A DNA stretch of 64,000 bases. Origin: Mycolicibacter terrae. GTDB lineage: Bacteria; Actinomycetota; Actinomycetes; Mycobacteriales; Mycobacteriaceae. How positions within the stretch are numbered: the stretch's first letter is position 1; each line of letters begins with the position of its first letter. This document shows, piece by piece, positions 23,509 through 30,974 of this stretch. The notes under the pieces were generated by a model. It worked only from the letters and a program-made list of their open reading frames with translations. It searched no databases and was not told the DNA's origin. Location: contig NZ_AP022564.1 of NCBI RefSeq assembly GCF_010727125.1, positions 992,001-1,056,000 on the forward strand, in the 5' to 3' direction. Both the position numbers and the translations under genes were made by a program.

Positions 23509-23664
23509 TCAATACCAGTAGCGCCGGCCCGCGACCGGGCGGCCGACTGCACCCAGAATCCACAGTGCGGCGCCGATGACCACCAGGATGATTCCGATCG
23601 TCCACAAGATGTTGATCTTGAGAACGAGCGCCAGAATAAGCAGGATCACTCCGAGCGCAATCAT
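23509..23664 (-). CDS. 51-residue hydrophobic protein (DUF6131-like), copy 2
   Basis: Same size and architecture as the gene at 8978-9133: two hydrophobic helices and the ending GRPVAGRRYWY. It begins MIALGVILLILALVLKI and has an AGGGATTGGAG-type ribosome site. It lies 15 bp downstream of the small membrane protein at 23680-23913, so the two form an operon. Function unknown. Confidence 0.78.
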   Translation of the reverse strand: MIALGVILLILALVLKINILWTIGIILVVIGAALWILGAVGRPVAGRRYWY

Positions 23665-23679
23665 CTCCAATCCCTTCTC

Positions 23680-23913
23680 TCACACAATGTAACTGACCGC
23701 ATCCAACGAAGAGGGTTGCGGCAAACGACAATCCGACACGACGGGTTTGACCCCGGCATAGTTCAAAGGACCAGCCAAAACGGTGACCGCGATGGTTCCG
23801 GCAGTTGCGCAACTGGTTTGGCTTCCGCGGAAATAGTCACGCTGCCAGGCAGCGAAAACGCCGATCAGCAACCAGATCATCACGACCGTCCCGGCCAAGC
23901 CACCGATCCGCAT
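23680..23913 (-). CDS. Small membrane/secreted protein with one N-terminal helix
   Basis: A 77-residue protein starting MRIGGLAGTVVMIWLLIG, with one N-terminal transmembrane helix or uncleaved signal. The extracytoplasmic part contains two cysteines (SCATAG and DCRLPQPS) that could pair. It is probably conserved across mycobacteria next to DUF6131-like genes. It is divergent from the operon at 24060. Confidence 0.65.
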   Translation of the reverse strand: MRIGGLAGTVVMIWLLIGVFAAWQRDYFRGSQTSCATAGTIAVTVLAGPLNYAGVKPVVSDCRLPQPSSLDAVSYIV

Positions 23914-23946
23914 CCGTCCGCCCTCCATTCACGTGTCACCCCATCA

Positions 23947-23972
23947 GTTCCCCGTTCGACGGCCGTCGAAAC
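23947..23972 (-). promoter_or_regulatory. Weak SigF-like promoter for the small membrane protein pair
   Basis: On the minus strand, GTTT at 23972-23969, 16 bases, then GGGAAC at 23952-23947. The -10 lacks the T of GGGTA. The spacer contains a perfect 16-bp palindrome, TTCGACGGCCGTCGAA (23955-23970). Confidence 0.35.
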
Positions 23973-23999
23973 CTGGCGCCGACCGGCACGCCGGGCGAT

Positions 24000-24025
24000 G
24001 TTTGACCACGGCGGTCCCGGGGTAC
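24000..24025 (+). promoter_or_regulatory. Predicted SigF-type promoter for the GMC oxidoreductase operon
   Basis: GTTT at 24000-24003, 16 bases, GGGTAC at 24020-24025. Transcription should begin near 24032, giving a leader of about 28 nt before the ATG at 24060. Confidence 0.65.
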
Positions 24026-24059
24026 TGCCGAACATCGGCGAACGGAACGGAGTGCGCAG

Positions 24060-24557
24060 ATGATGTTGCTGGGGCCGGGCGAGTCCCGTGTGCGGGTGGG
24101 CAGTCATGCGGAGTGGATCGGTGAAGCCGGCGATGTCGTCGACCGGATGCTGCGCAATGTCGCGCATGGCCGCTTCGAGAGGTCACTGTCGGGGATGACG
24201 GCGTTCGCCGCGGTGGTGACGACGGCCGAGATCTATCTCGAGCATTACAAGGCCGGCTTCGGCAACAAATGGATGTGGAGTCCCGTGCTGGTCACACCGC
24301 CGGTGGTGATCGCAGGTATCGGTGGTGTGTACTCCCGCCGCTGGGCAAAACGCTGGCTGCCGTTGACCGCCGGAATCTACGCCGCCAACGGCCTGCTGGG
24401 TGAGTACCTGCACGCTCGTGGGGTGGCGCGCAAACCCGGGGGCTGGAAGATGGCGTCCTACAACGTTCCGATGGGTCCGCCGATCGCGGCGCCCGGCCTG
24501 ATGGCGATGGTCGGCGGAATGGGCCTGTTGGCTGCGGTGCTGCGGCGCGAACGCTGA
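24060..24557 (+). CDS. Conserved membrane protein, first gene of the GMC oxidoreductase operon
   Basis: A 165-residue protein with three or four hydrophobic segments (about residues 45-60, 72-92, 100-116 and 138-160) and a positively charged end. No family recognised. It starts with two adjacent ATGs (24060, 24063). It is followed 15 bp later by the gluconate-dehydrogenase-subunit-3-like gene. By position it could anchor the oxidoreductase to the membrane; this is inference. Confidence 0.65.
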   Translation: MMLLGPGESRVRVGSHAEWIGEAGDVVDRMLRNVAHGRFERSLSGMTAFAAVVTTAEIYLEHYKAGFGNKWMWSPVLVTPPVVIAGIGGVYSRRWAKRWLPLTAGIYAANGLLGEYLHARGVARKPGGWKMASYNVPMGPPIAAPGLMAMVGGMGLLAAVLRRER

Positions 24558-24572
24558 GGTCCCGCCAACGCC

Positions 24573-25319
24573 ATGGCCGACACCTCCCGACCCGACCACC
24601 TGCCGAACCTGCGGGCTGATCGCCAACCCCCGCATCCGTCCTGGCTGCCGCGGCAACGCCACGGCACCACACCGCAGATGATCGGACGCTACCCGGATTT
24701 CGACGTGCTCGAGTCGAAAGACATGTGGGACGAGGCGACCAGGAAGGTGGTGCTGGCTCGACTGGAGCCGACGGGGCCGCTGCGATTCTTCACCCCCGCA
24801 GAGGAGCCCACCCTGCGGGCGTTCTGCGACATCGTGCTGGCACAAGACCACGAACCGCGGGTTCCCGTCGCCGAATTCGTCGACGCCAAACTGGCCGACG
24901 GCCAGCTCGACGGCTACCAGTACGCTGACATGCCCGATGATCGCGACACCTGGCGCCTGGTGCTGCGGGGCTTGGACGAGGCCGCCGCGCAGCGATACGG
25001 CAAGGCGTCGTTCGCCGACGCCGAGGTCCCCACGCAGCTCGCGCTGGTCGACCAGTTCTCCCGAGGCCGGTTGCAGGGCGGCACCTGGTCGCAGTTGAAC
25101 GAGAACCGGGCGTGGTCGGTGTGCATGCGGATGACGCTCTCGGCGTTCTACTCGCATCCGTGGGCATGGAACGAGATCGGGTTCGGCGGCCCGGCGTACC
25201 CGCGCGGCTACATGCGGCTGGGCGGACCGAGCGGACCGGCGTCGGTGCGCGAACCATTCGAAACCCGGGGTGCCACCGACGAGGACCCGGTCGAAATGGT
25301 GCAAGAAGAGGGCTACTAG
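24573..25319 (+). CDS. Gluconate 2-dehydrogenase subunit 3-like protein
   Basis: A 248-residue protein whose central part (FFTPAEEPTLRAFCDIVLAQD and LADGQLDGYQ, both within residues 60-120) matches the small-subunit family that partners GMC flavoprotein dehydrogenases. Unlike classical subunit 3 proteins it has no twin-arginine signal peptide at the N-terminus, so it is probably cytoplasmic. Its stop overlaps the GTG of the GMC gene (TAGTG), which fits a stable two-subunit enzyme. Confidence 0.78.
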   Translation: MADTSRPDHLPNLRADRQPPHPSWLPRQRHGTTPQMIGRYPDFDVLESKDMWDEATRKVVLARLEPTGPLRFFTPAEEPTLRAFCDIVLAQDHEPRVPVAEFVDAKLADGQLDGYQYADMPDDRDTWRLVLRGLDEAAAQRYGKASFADAEVPTQLALVDQFSRGRLQGGTWSQLNENRAWSVCMRMTLSAFYSHPWAWNEIGFGGPAYPRGYMRLGGPSGPASVREPFETRGATDEDPVEMVQEEGY

Positions 25320-26992
25320 TGGGCGATTTCTGGCGCGGCCTGCTCAAGGGGTCGCTGGGCCCACCCGACAACGACTCACGATTCCTGCTGGACGTGCAGT
25401 CGCGGGATCTGCCCGGTGAGAAGACCATGCGTCGGTATGCCACCGATGACGAGGTCGACTTGGTGGTCGTCGGTGCGGGCGCCGGGGGATCGGTGCTGGC
25501 GCAACGGCTGGCGCGGGCGGGCTGGCGCATCGTGATCATCGAGGCGGGCCCGTTCTGGCATCCGGACGAAGACTGGGTCTCCGACGAAGCCGGCTCGCAT
25601 CCGCTGTACTGGACGCAGAAGCGCATCATCGGCGGGGACGACCCGATCGAATTGGGCAAGAACAACTCCGGCCGCGGCGTCGGCGGCTCGATGGTGCACT
25701 ACGCCGGCTACTGCCCGCGGTTTCACCCCAGCGACTTACGCACCCGCAGCCTCGACGGCGTCGGGGCGGACTGGCCGATCGACTACGAGGACATCCGCCG
25801 CCATTACGAAGTGCTGGAGGCCGAGCTGCCGGTGGCGGGACAGAACTGGCCCTGGGGCTTCCCGCACCGCTACCCGTCGTCGCCGCACCCGGTCTCCGGC
25901 GCAGCCTCGAAGCTGTGGGAGGGCGCCCGCAATCTGGGGATCGAGATGCGGGCGGGCCCGGTGGGAATCGTCAACGGGACCTTCGGAAACCGGCCACACT
26001 GCATCTACCGCGGCTACTGTCTGCAGGGCTGCAAGGTCAACGCCAAGGCCAGCCCGTACGTCACCCATCTACCCGACGCCCTGGCGCACGGCGTGGAGAT
26101 CCGGGCCGACAGCATGGCCTCCCGCATCGAACTCGACGACACCGGAGCGGCGCGTGGTGTCATCTACCACGGCAGTGACGGCATGGAGCATCTGCAGCGT
26201 GCCAAGGTCGTCGCGGTCGCCGGGTATTCCATCGAAACCCCACGGCTGCTGCTCAATTCGACCAGCGCCCGGTTTCCACACGGGCTGGGAAACAACACCG
26301 ACCAGGTCGGCCGTTACGTCATGGTCCAAGGCGCCGCGCAGACTGCGGGCCGATGGCCGGAGGAACTGCGGATGTACAAGGCGCCGCCGCCGCAGGTCAC
26401 CAGCGAACAGTTCTACGAGACCGACACCACCCGCGGATTCGCCCGCGGATTCTCCATTCAGACCGTGTCGCCCCTACCGATCGGCTGGGCCGAGCATGTG
26501 CTCGCCGACGGACACTGGGGGCGGGCGATGCGCGAATACATGCGCGACTACAACCACTGGAGCACCATCGGCGTGCTCAATGAACTGCTGCCCCTGCCGG
26601 ACAACAGGATCACCCTGGCAGAGGAGACCGACGGTTACGGCATCCCGGTTGCCCGAATGGATTACACCCGCTGTGACAACGACAAGGCGAACATGGCCTA
26701 CTCGACCCGGGTGATCACCGACATCCTGCACGCGGCCGGTGCACAGGACGTGCTGACCATCCAGCGCTATGCCCACCTGATCGGCGGCGCCCGGATGGGC
26801 ACCGCCCCGGAGAACTCCGTCGTCGACGCCGACCATCGGGTCTGGGAGGTGCCCAACCTGTTCATCTCCGACGGCTCGGTGTGCCCGACCCAGGGGTCGG
26901 CGAACCCGGCGCTCACCATCATGGCGCTGGCTTCCCGGCTCGCCGAGCGACTTGCCAAAAAGCGTGTCTCGCAGAAGGGAGTCCAGCCATGA
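25319..26992 (+). CDS. GMC family FAD-dependent oxidoreductase
   Basis: A 557-residue flavoprotein. The FAD-binding Rossmann motif VVVGAGAGGSVLAQRLA is near residue 45. The GMC C-terminal part contains HLIGGARMGTAP and SVCPTQGSANPALTIMALA, with the conserved Asn of the active-site His/Asn pair. It is likely to oxidise a sugar, polyol or sterol alcohol. No signal peptide is seen, so the enzyme is cytoplasmic or membrane-associated through neighbours. The GTG at 25319 overlaps the previous stop; the end overlaps the SDR start (ATGA). Confidence 0.88.
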   Translation: MGDFWRGLLKGSLGPPDNDSRFLLDVQSRDLPGEKTMRRYATDDEVDLVVVGAGAGGSVLAQRLARAGWRIVIIEAGPFWHPDEDWVSDEAGSHPLYWTQKRIIGGDDPIELGKNNSGRGVGGSMVHYAGYCPRFHPSDLRTRSLDGVGADWPIDYEDIRRHYEVLEAELPVAGQNWPWGFPHRYPSSPHPVSGAASKLWEGARNLGIEMRAGPVGIVNGTFGNRPHCIYRGYCLQGCKVNAKASPYVTHLPDALAHGVEIRADSMASRIELDDTGAARGVIYHGSDGMEHLQRAKVVAVAGYSIETPRLLLNSTSARFPHGLGNNTDQVGRYVMVQGAAQTAGRWPEELRMYKAPPPQVTSEQFYETDTTRGFARGFSIQTVSPLPIGWAEHVLADGHWGRAMREYMRDYNHWSTIGVLNELLPLPDNRITLAEETDGYGIPVARMDYTRCDNDKANMAYSTRVITDILHAAGAQDVLTIQRYAHLIGGARMGTAPENSVVDADHRVWEVPNLFISDGSVCPTQGSANPALTIMALASRLAERLAKKRVSQKGVQP

Positions 26993-27993
26993 CACAGACC
27001 GTCGTCATCACCGGAGCCAGCGCCGGGATCGGTCGTGCCGTCGCACAGCGGTTCGGCGCGCGGGGGGCCAGGGTGGCCCTGCTCGCCCGCGGCGAAGCCG
27101 GATTGCAAGGCGCGGCACGCGATGTCGAGGAGGCCGGCGGGACCGCACTGCCCATCAGCACCGACGTCGCCGAATTTGCGGCGGTGGAAGCCGCCGCCGA
27201 CCGTGTCGAATCCGAACTCGGCCCGATCGACACCTGGGTCAACGTCGCCTTCACCTCGGTGTTCGCCCCATTCAGCGAGATCGGGCCGGCTGAGTTCAAA
27301 CGGGTGACCGAAGTCAGCTACCTCGGCTTCGTCTACGGCACCATGGTGGCGCTGGCGAGGATGCGGCCCCGTGACCACGGCACCGTCGTACAGGTGGGCT
27401 CAGCGTTGGGGGAGCGGTCGATTCCGCTGCAATCGGCGTATTGCGGAGCCAAGCACGCGGTCAACGGTTTCACCGAATCGGTGCGCTGCGAGCTGCTGCA
27501 CGAAGGCTCGAAGGTGAACATCACGATCGTTCAGATGCCGGCCGTCAACACCCCGCAATTCTCCTGGGTGCTGTCGCGGCTGCCCCGCCATCCGCAGCCG
27601 GTGCCGCCGATCTACCAGCCGCAGCTGGTAGCTCGTGCCGTGCTGCGTGCCGCCGACCACCCCCGGCGCAAGCAGTACTGGGTCGGGGAGAGCACCGTTG
27701 CCACCTTGCTGGCACAGCGATTCGCCGCACCGCTGCTGGACCGCTACCTCGCCCGTACCGGCTATGACTCGCAGCAGACCGGCGACCGTGTCGACGGCGA
27801 GAAGCCGCACAACCTCTGGCAACCCCTGGATGAGAGGCCGGGCAGTGACCATGGGGCGCGTGGGGAGTTCGACGACTCCGCGTATGCGCACAGCCCGCAG
27901 CTGTGGGCGGCGCGACACGCCGGGCTGGTCGCCGGAGCGGCCACCGCGCTGGGTGTGGCCGGGGCCGGCGTGCTGGCCGCGCGGCGCCATTGA
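26989..27993 (+). CDS. Short-chain dehydrogenase/reductase with C-terminal membrane helix
   Basis: A 334-residue SDR. The cofactor motif TGASAGIGRAV is at residues 8-18, and the catalytic Ser and YxxxK are in VGSALGERSIPLQSAYCGAKHAV (Y and K of YCGAK). The usual NNAG motif is altered to NVAF. Beyond residue 250 the chain is longer than classical SDRs and ends in a hydrophobic helix (about 310-330) and RRH, so it is probably a membrane-tethered oxidoreductase. Last gene of the SigF-like operon starting at 24060. Confidence 0.86.
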   Translation: MTQTVVITGASAGIGRAVAQRFGARGARVALLARGEAGLQGAARDVEEAGGTALPISTDVAEFAAVEAAADRVESELGPIDTWVNVAFTSVFAPFSEIGPAEFKRVTEVSYLGFVYGTMVALARMRPRDHGTVVQVGSALGERSIPLQSAYCGAKHAVNGFTESVRCELLHEGSKVNITIVQMPAVNTPQFSWVLSRLPRHPQPVPPIYQPQLVARAVLRAADHPRRKQYWVGESTVATLLAQRFAAPLLDRYLARTGYDSQQTGDRVDGEKPHNLWQPLDERPGSDHGARGEFDDSAYAHSPQLWAARHAGLVAGAATALGVAGAGVLAARRH

Positions 27994-28129
27994 GCATGCG
28001 CCGCCGTCACGCCGGGCACGACGCTGCCCCGGCGAGGACTCGGCGGAAGCCCGGTGCCGCACCGTATTCCGAAGGCGTGTCCGGGCCCGCCGCGGTCCGC
28101 GGGCACACGCGCGCGTGCCGGCAGAAATG

Positions 28130-28154
28130 GTTGCCGGGCCGCCTCGGCGGGTAT
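28130..28154 (+). promoter_or_regulatory. Predicted SigF-type promoter for the ChaB-Mrp operon
   Basis: GTTG at 28130-28133 (one change from GTTT), 15 bases, then GGGTAT at 28149-28154. It gives a leader of about 27 nt with GGAGG before the ATG at 28189. Confidence 0.55.
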
Positions 28155-28188
28155 GCAGCCGAGACCGCAGTCGCTGATTGGAGGTCTC

Positions 28189-28602
28189 ATGCCCAAGACG
28201 ACGAAGAGCGGCGCCGCCAAGAAAGGCGAGTTGCCCAGCACGCTGCAACGTTCCGGTAGCAAGGCCCAACGCACCTTCGCCAAAGCGCACGATGCCGCGG
28301 CCAAGGAGTACGGCAGCGAGCAGCGCGCGCACCGGGTCGCCTACGCGGCGCTCAAGCACAGTTTCGAGAAGGTCGGGGACCACTGGGAGCCCAAGAAGAA
28401 GCGCGGCCCTTCCGACAAGCGTGCGGCCGGCGGCGGTCCGAACAACTCGGGGCCCTCCGCCGAGGGTGTCGATGCCAACGCCAGCAAGCAGCACCTGCTC
28501 GACATCGCACGCCGGCTGGACATTCACGGGCGGTCGACGATGCGGAAATCGGAACTGGTCACGGCGATCAAGAAGCACAACCGCCGTGTCCGCGGCCGGT
28601 AG
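28189..28602 (+). CDS. ChaB-like protein with C-terminal Rho-N/SAP-like domain
   Basis: A 137-residue basic protein. Residues about 12-70 form a ChaB domain (ELPSTLQRSGSKAQ, AHRVAYAALKHSFEKVGDHW). The C-terminal 40 residues (KQHLLDIARRLDIHGRSTM, KSELVTAIKKHN) resemble the helix-extended-helix of Rho N-terminal or SAP nucleic-acid-binding modules. ChaB was linked to cation transport regulation in E. coli. Here it overlaps the first Mrp antiporter gene by 17 bp, in agreement with such a link. ChaB genes are typical SigF targets in mycobacteria (from memory). Confidence 0.82.
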   Translation: MPKTTKSGAAKKGELPSTLQRSGSKAQRTFAKAHDAAAKEYGSEQRAHRVAYAALKHSFEKVGDHWEPKKKRGPSDKRAAGGGPNNSGPSAEGVDANASKQHLLDIARRLDIHGRSTMRKSELVTAIKKHNRRVRGR

Positions 28603-29068
28603 CCGGGTAGCGGGAGCCCTCGGCGAGACCCTGCTGTGGTGGCTGGTGGCCACCGCACTATGGGTGGTGACGCTGACCGAGCGGACCGGCCAGGAGCTGG
28701 TGGCGGCGGCGCTGTGCACGTTGCCGTGCGCGGCCGCCGCCCGCGCGGCCCGGCGGGCCAACTCCGGCAGCTGGCGGTTCCGGCCGGGATGGCTGCGCTG
28801 GTTACCGGTGGTCGCCGGTGCGCTGGTCAAGCAGACCGTGCAGGTGTGGGCCTACGTCCTGGTGCCAACGCGGCGTGCCCGGTCGGCGATAGGTCCGGTG
28901 GTGTTGCCCGACGAGCCGGCGCCGGTGGCGGCCGGCCGACGGGCCGCTGCGACGCTGGCATTGGCCACGACCCCGGGGACCGTCGTGCTCGACAGCGCTG
29001 CGCACACGGTGCTGGTGCACCGGATAGGGCCAGGCCCGGGTGCGCTGGAGACGGCGGTGGGGCGGTGA
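28586..29068 (+). CDS. mrpE: Mrp-type Na+/H+ antiporter subunit E
   Basis: A 160-residue membrane protein with two or three N-terminal helices and the family ending LATTPGTVVLDSAAHTVLVH typical of MrpE/MnhE. It starts at a GTG inside the end of the ChaB-like gene and overlaps mrpF by GTGA. Part of a seven-gene antiporter operon that exports Na+ or other monovalent cations against protons; the E subunit stabilises the complex. Confidence 0.82.
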   Translation: MSAAGSRVAGALGETLLWWLVATALWVVTLTERTGQELVAAALCTLPCAAAARAARRANSGSWRFRPGWLRWLPVVAGALVKQTVQVWAYVLVPTRRARSAIGPVVLPDEPAPVAAGRRAAATLALATTPGTVVLDSAAHTVLVHRIGPGPGALETAVGR

Positions 29069-29319
29069 ACCCCGGGGAGCTGGCCGCGCTGGTGCTGCAG
29101 GGCGGGGTGCTGCTGCCCGCGGTATGGATCGCCGCTCGCGGCGCCCCCCGACGGCGCCTGATCGGCCTGGAATTCGCCGGCGTCGGCGCGATCGCCATCC
29201 TGTCGGTGCTGGCGGTCTCCTGGCGCCAGGACTGGAGCCTGATCGTCTCCCTGGTGTTGGCGCTGGTCACCTTTCCCGGGACGCTCGTCTACGCCCGACT
29301 GCTGGCGGGCAAACCGTGA
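29065..29319 (+). CDS. mrpF: Mrp-type Na+/H+ antiporter subunit F
   Basis: An 84-residue protein with three transmembrane helices, in the position and of the size of MrpF/MnhF. It starts with a GTG overlapping the mrpE stop and ends overlapping mrpG. Assignment rests on size, helix pattern, the segment LIGLEFAGVGAIAILSV, and operon order. Confidence 0.8.
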   Translation: MNPGELAALVLQGGVLLPAVWIAARGAPRRRLIGLEFAGVGAIAILSVLAVSWRQDWSLIVSLVLALVTFPGTLVYARLLAGKP

Positions 29320-29609
29320 TCGCCTGGCTGCTGGTCTTCGCCGGTGTGTCGGTGATGGTCTGCTGCGCGATGGGTGCAGCCGTGCTGCACGGCGTGGTCG
29401 ATCAACTTCACCTGCTGAGCGTGACCACATCGGTGGGTTTTCCGCTGACCGGGCTGGGTCTGATCCTGTACCGGGGCTGGACCGAAGCGTCGGCGATGAT
29501 CGCGGTGATCATCGCGTTGGTGTTGCTGACCGCTCCGGCGATGTCGGCGGCCACCGCTCGGCTGACCGCGCAGGAAGCCGGTGTGGTGAAAGCAGATTCA
29601 CCGCCATGA
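29316..29609 (+). CDS. mrpG: Mrp-type Na+/H+ antiporter subunit G
   Basis: A 97-residue protein with three helices and the MrpG-like segment VVDQLHLLSVTTSVGFPLTG. The GTG overlaps the mrpF stop and its own stop overlaps the next ATG, so translation is coupled through the operon. Confidence 0.8.
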   Translation: MIAWLLVFAGVSVMVCCAMGAAVLHGVVDQLHLLSVTTSVGFPLTGLGLILYRGWTEASAMIAVIIALVLLTAPAMSAATARLTAQEAGVVKADSPP

Positions 29610-29857
29610 CCGTGCTGATTCTGGTCTCCGTCACGCTGGTCGGCCTCACCGGGACCATTGTCGCCCTGACCGCTGACCCGCAACGGCAGGCGATCGTGCT
29701 CGCGGTGTTCGGGTTGGCGCTCACCATCTTGTTCGTGGTGCTCCAGGCGCCCGATGTGGCGTTGTCCCAGTTGCTGATCGGCGGAGTGGTGGTGCCGCTG
29801 ATGGTCATGCTCACCGTCCGAACGGTGCAGCGCCGGCACCGGGAGGCCGGCCGGTGA
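29606..29857 (+). CDS. MbhD-like subunit (detached MrpA C-terminal segment, DUF4040)
   Basis: An 83-residue protein with three helices. QAPDVALSQLLIGG matches the conserved segment of the MbhD/DUF4040 domain that forms part of the C-terminal extension of classical MrpA. Here it is a separate polypeptide, as in membrane-bound hydrogenase-type complexes. The conserved Asp and Gln in this helix are thought to lie in the ion path. Confidence 0.78.
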   Translation: MTVLILVSVTLVGLTGTIVALTADPQRQAIVLAVFGLALTILFVVLQAPDVALSQLLIGGVVVPLMVMLTVRTVQRRHREAGR

Positions 29858-30609
29858 GCCGCGCGGGGCGAACGGTGCTGTTCCTCGCCGGTGCGGCCGG
29901 CATGGGTTTGTTGCTGTGGCTGGGGTTCGCCGAACTCCCCTCGTTCGGGCAGGACCACCATCTGTATCGGGATATCGCGGTGCGGGAAGCGTTGACGCAC
30001 GCCACCGCCAACGTGGTCGCGTCGGTCAACTTCGACCTGCGCGCGCTCGACACGTTCGGCGAGGAGACCATCCTCGTCGCGTCGGTGACCGGGGTGATGG
30101 CGTTGCTGCGCCCCGCTGTGGAGGAGCGCGAATACCACGATCCGGGTGGCGTCGAAGGCCGCAGTGCGGCGTTGGACGCCACCCGATTCGTCGGCTACCT
30201 GCTGCTGCCGGTGACGCTGGCGGTGGGTTTCGACGTGGTGGTGCACGGACATCTGACACCGGGCGGCGGCTTCCAGGGCGGCGTCGTGCTGGCCGCCGGC
30301 CTGCACCTGCTCTACATCACGGGGAGTTTCCGGGCACTGGATCGGTTGCGTCCGGTCAATGTCTTCGATATCGGCGAGGCCTTGGGGGCGGCGGCGTTCG
30401 CCGGCATCGGGCTCGCCGGTTTGATCACCGGTGGAGCATTCCTGCTCAACGTGTTACCGACCGGCACCCGCGGTCAACTGCTGTCCTCCGGTTCGGTACC
30501 GCTGCTCAACGCGGCGGTCGGGGTGGCGGTGGCGTGCGGCATGACGGTGCTGCTGGCGCAGTTTTTGGCTCAGGAGATCACCGTCGCTCCGCGGCTGGAG
30601 CATTCGTGA
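29854..30609 (+). CDS. mrpB: Fused MbhE-like and MrpB subunit
   Basis: A 251-residue membrane protein. The first 95 residues (NVVASVNFDLRALDTFGEET followed by an aliphatic helix) match the MbhE segment found at the C-terminal end of MrpA. The remainder (FVGYLLLPVTLAVGFDVVVH, then HLTPGGGFQGGVV) is MrpB/MnhB. The last part of MrpA has therefore been joined to MrpB. GTG start overlaps the previous stop. Confidence 0.82.
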   Translation: MSRAGRTVLFLAGAAGMGLLLWLGFAELPSFGQDHHLYRDIAVREALTHATANVVASVNFDLRALDTFGEETILVASVTGVMALLRPAVEEREYHDPGGVEGRSAALDATRFVGYLLLPVTLAVGFDVVVHGHLTPGGGFQGGVVLAAGLHLLYITGSFRALDRLRPVNVFDIGEALGAAAFAGIGLAGLITGGAFLLNVLPTGTRGQLLSSGSVPLLNAAVGVAVACGMTVLLAQFLAQEITVAPRLEHS

Positions 30610-30968
30610 GCGGCCTGAGCTCGTTGAGCGGCTACGTGTACGGGATGGCGGGCTGGCTGGTGCTGGTCGGCTCGTTTGGAATCATCCGCAGCCGCAACCT
30701 GATTCACGCGGTGGTGTGTCTGTCGGTGGCGCAGTCCGGTACCTACCTGCTGCTGCTGGCGGTCGGCTACCAGCAGGGCGCGGCGCCACCGATCTTCGTC
30801 GACGCTTCGGCGCCGCCCGGGGTGGTCGACCCCGTAGTACAGGCGATGACGTTGACCGACATCGTCATTCAGGCGACCGTCACCGCGTTGCTGCTGGCAT
30901 TGGCCATCCAGGTCCACAAGCGCCATCACACACTGGACCCGGATCAGTTGTCGGCGTTGCGGGGCTGA
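30606..30968 (+). CDS. mrpC: Mrp-type antiporter subunit C (NuoK-like)
   Basis: A 120-residue protein with three helices, homologous to NuoK/MrpC: LIHAVVCLSVAQSGTYLLLL and VQAMTLTDIVIQATVTALLL, the latter with the TDIVI motif typical of the family. It starts at a GTG overlapping the mrpB stop. Six bp separate it from the large subunit. Confidence 0.88.
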   Translation: MSGLSSLSGYVYGMAGWLVLVGSFGIIRSRNLIHAVVCLSVAQSGTYLLLLAVGYQQGAAPPIFVDASAPPGVVDPVVQAMTLTDIVIQATVTALLLALAIQVHKRHHTLDPDQLSALRG

Positions 30969-30974
30969 GCCGCC

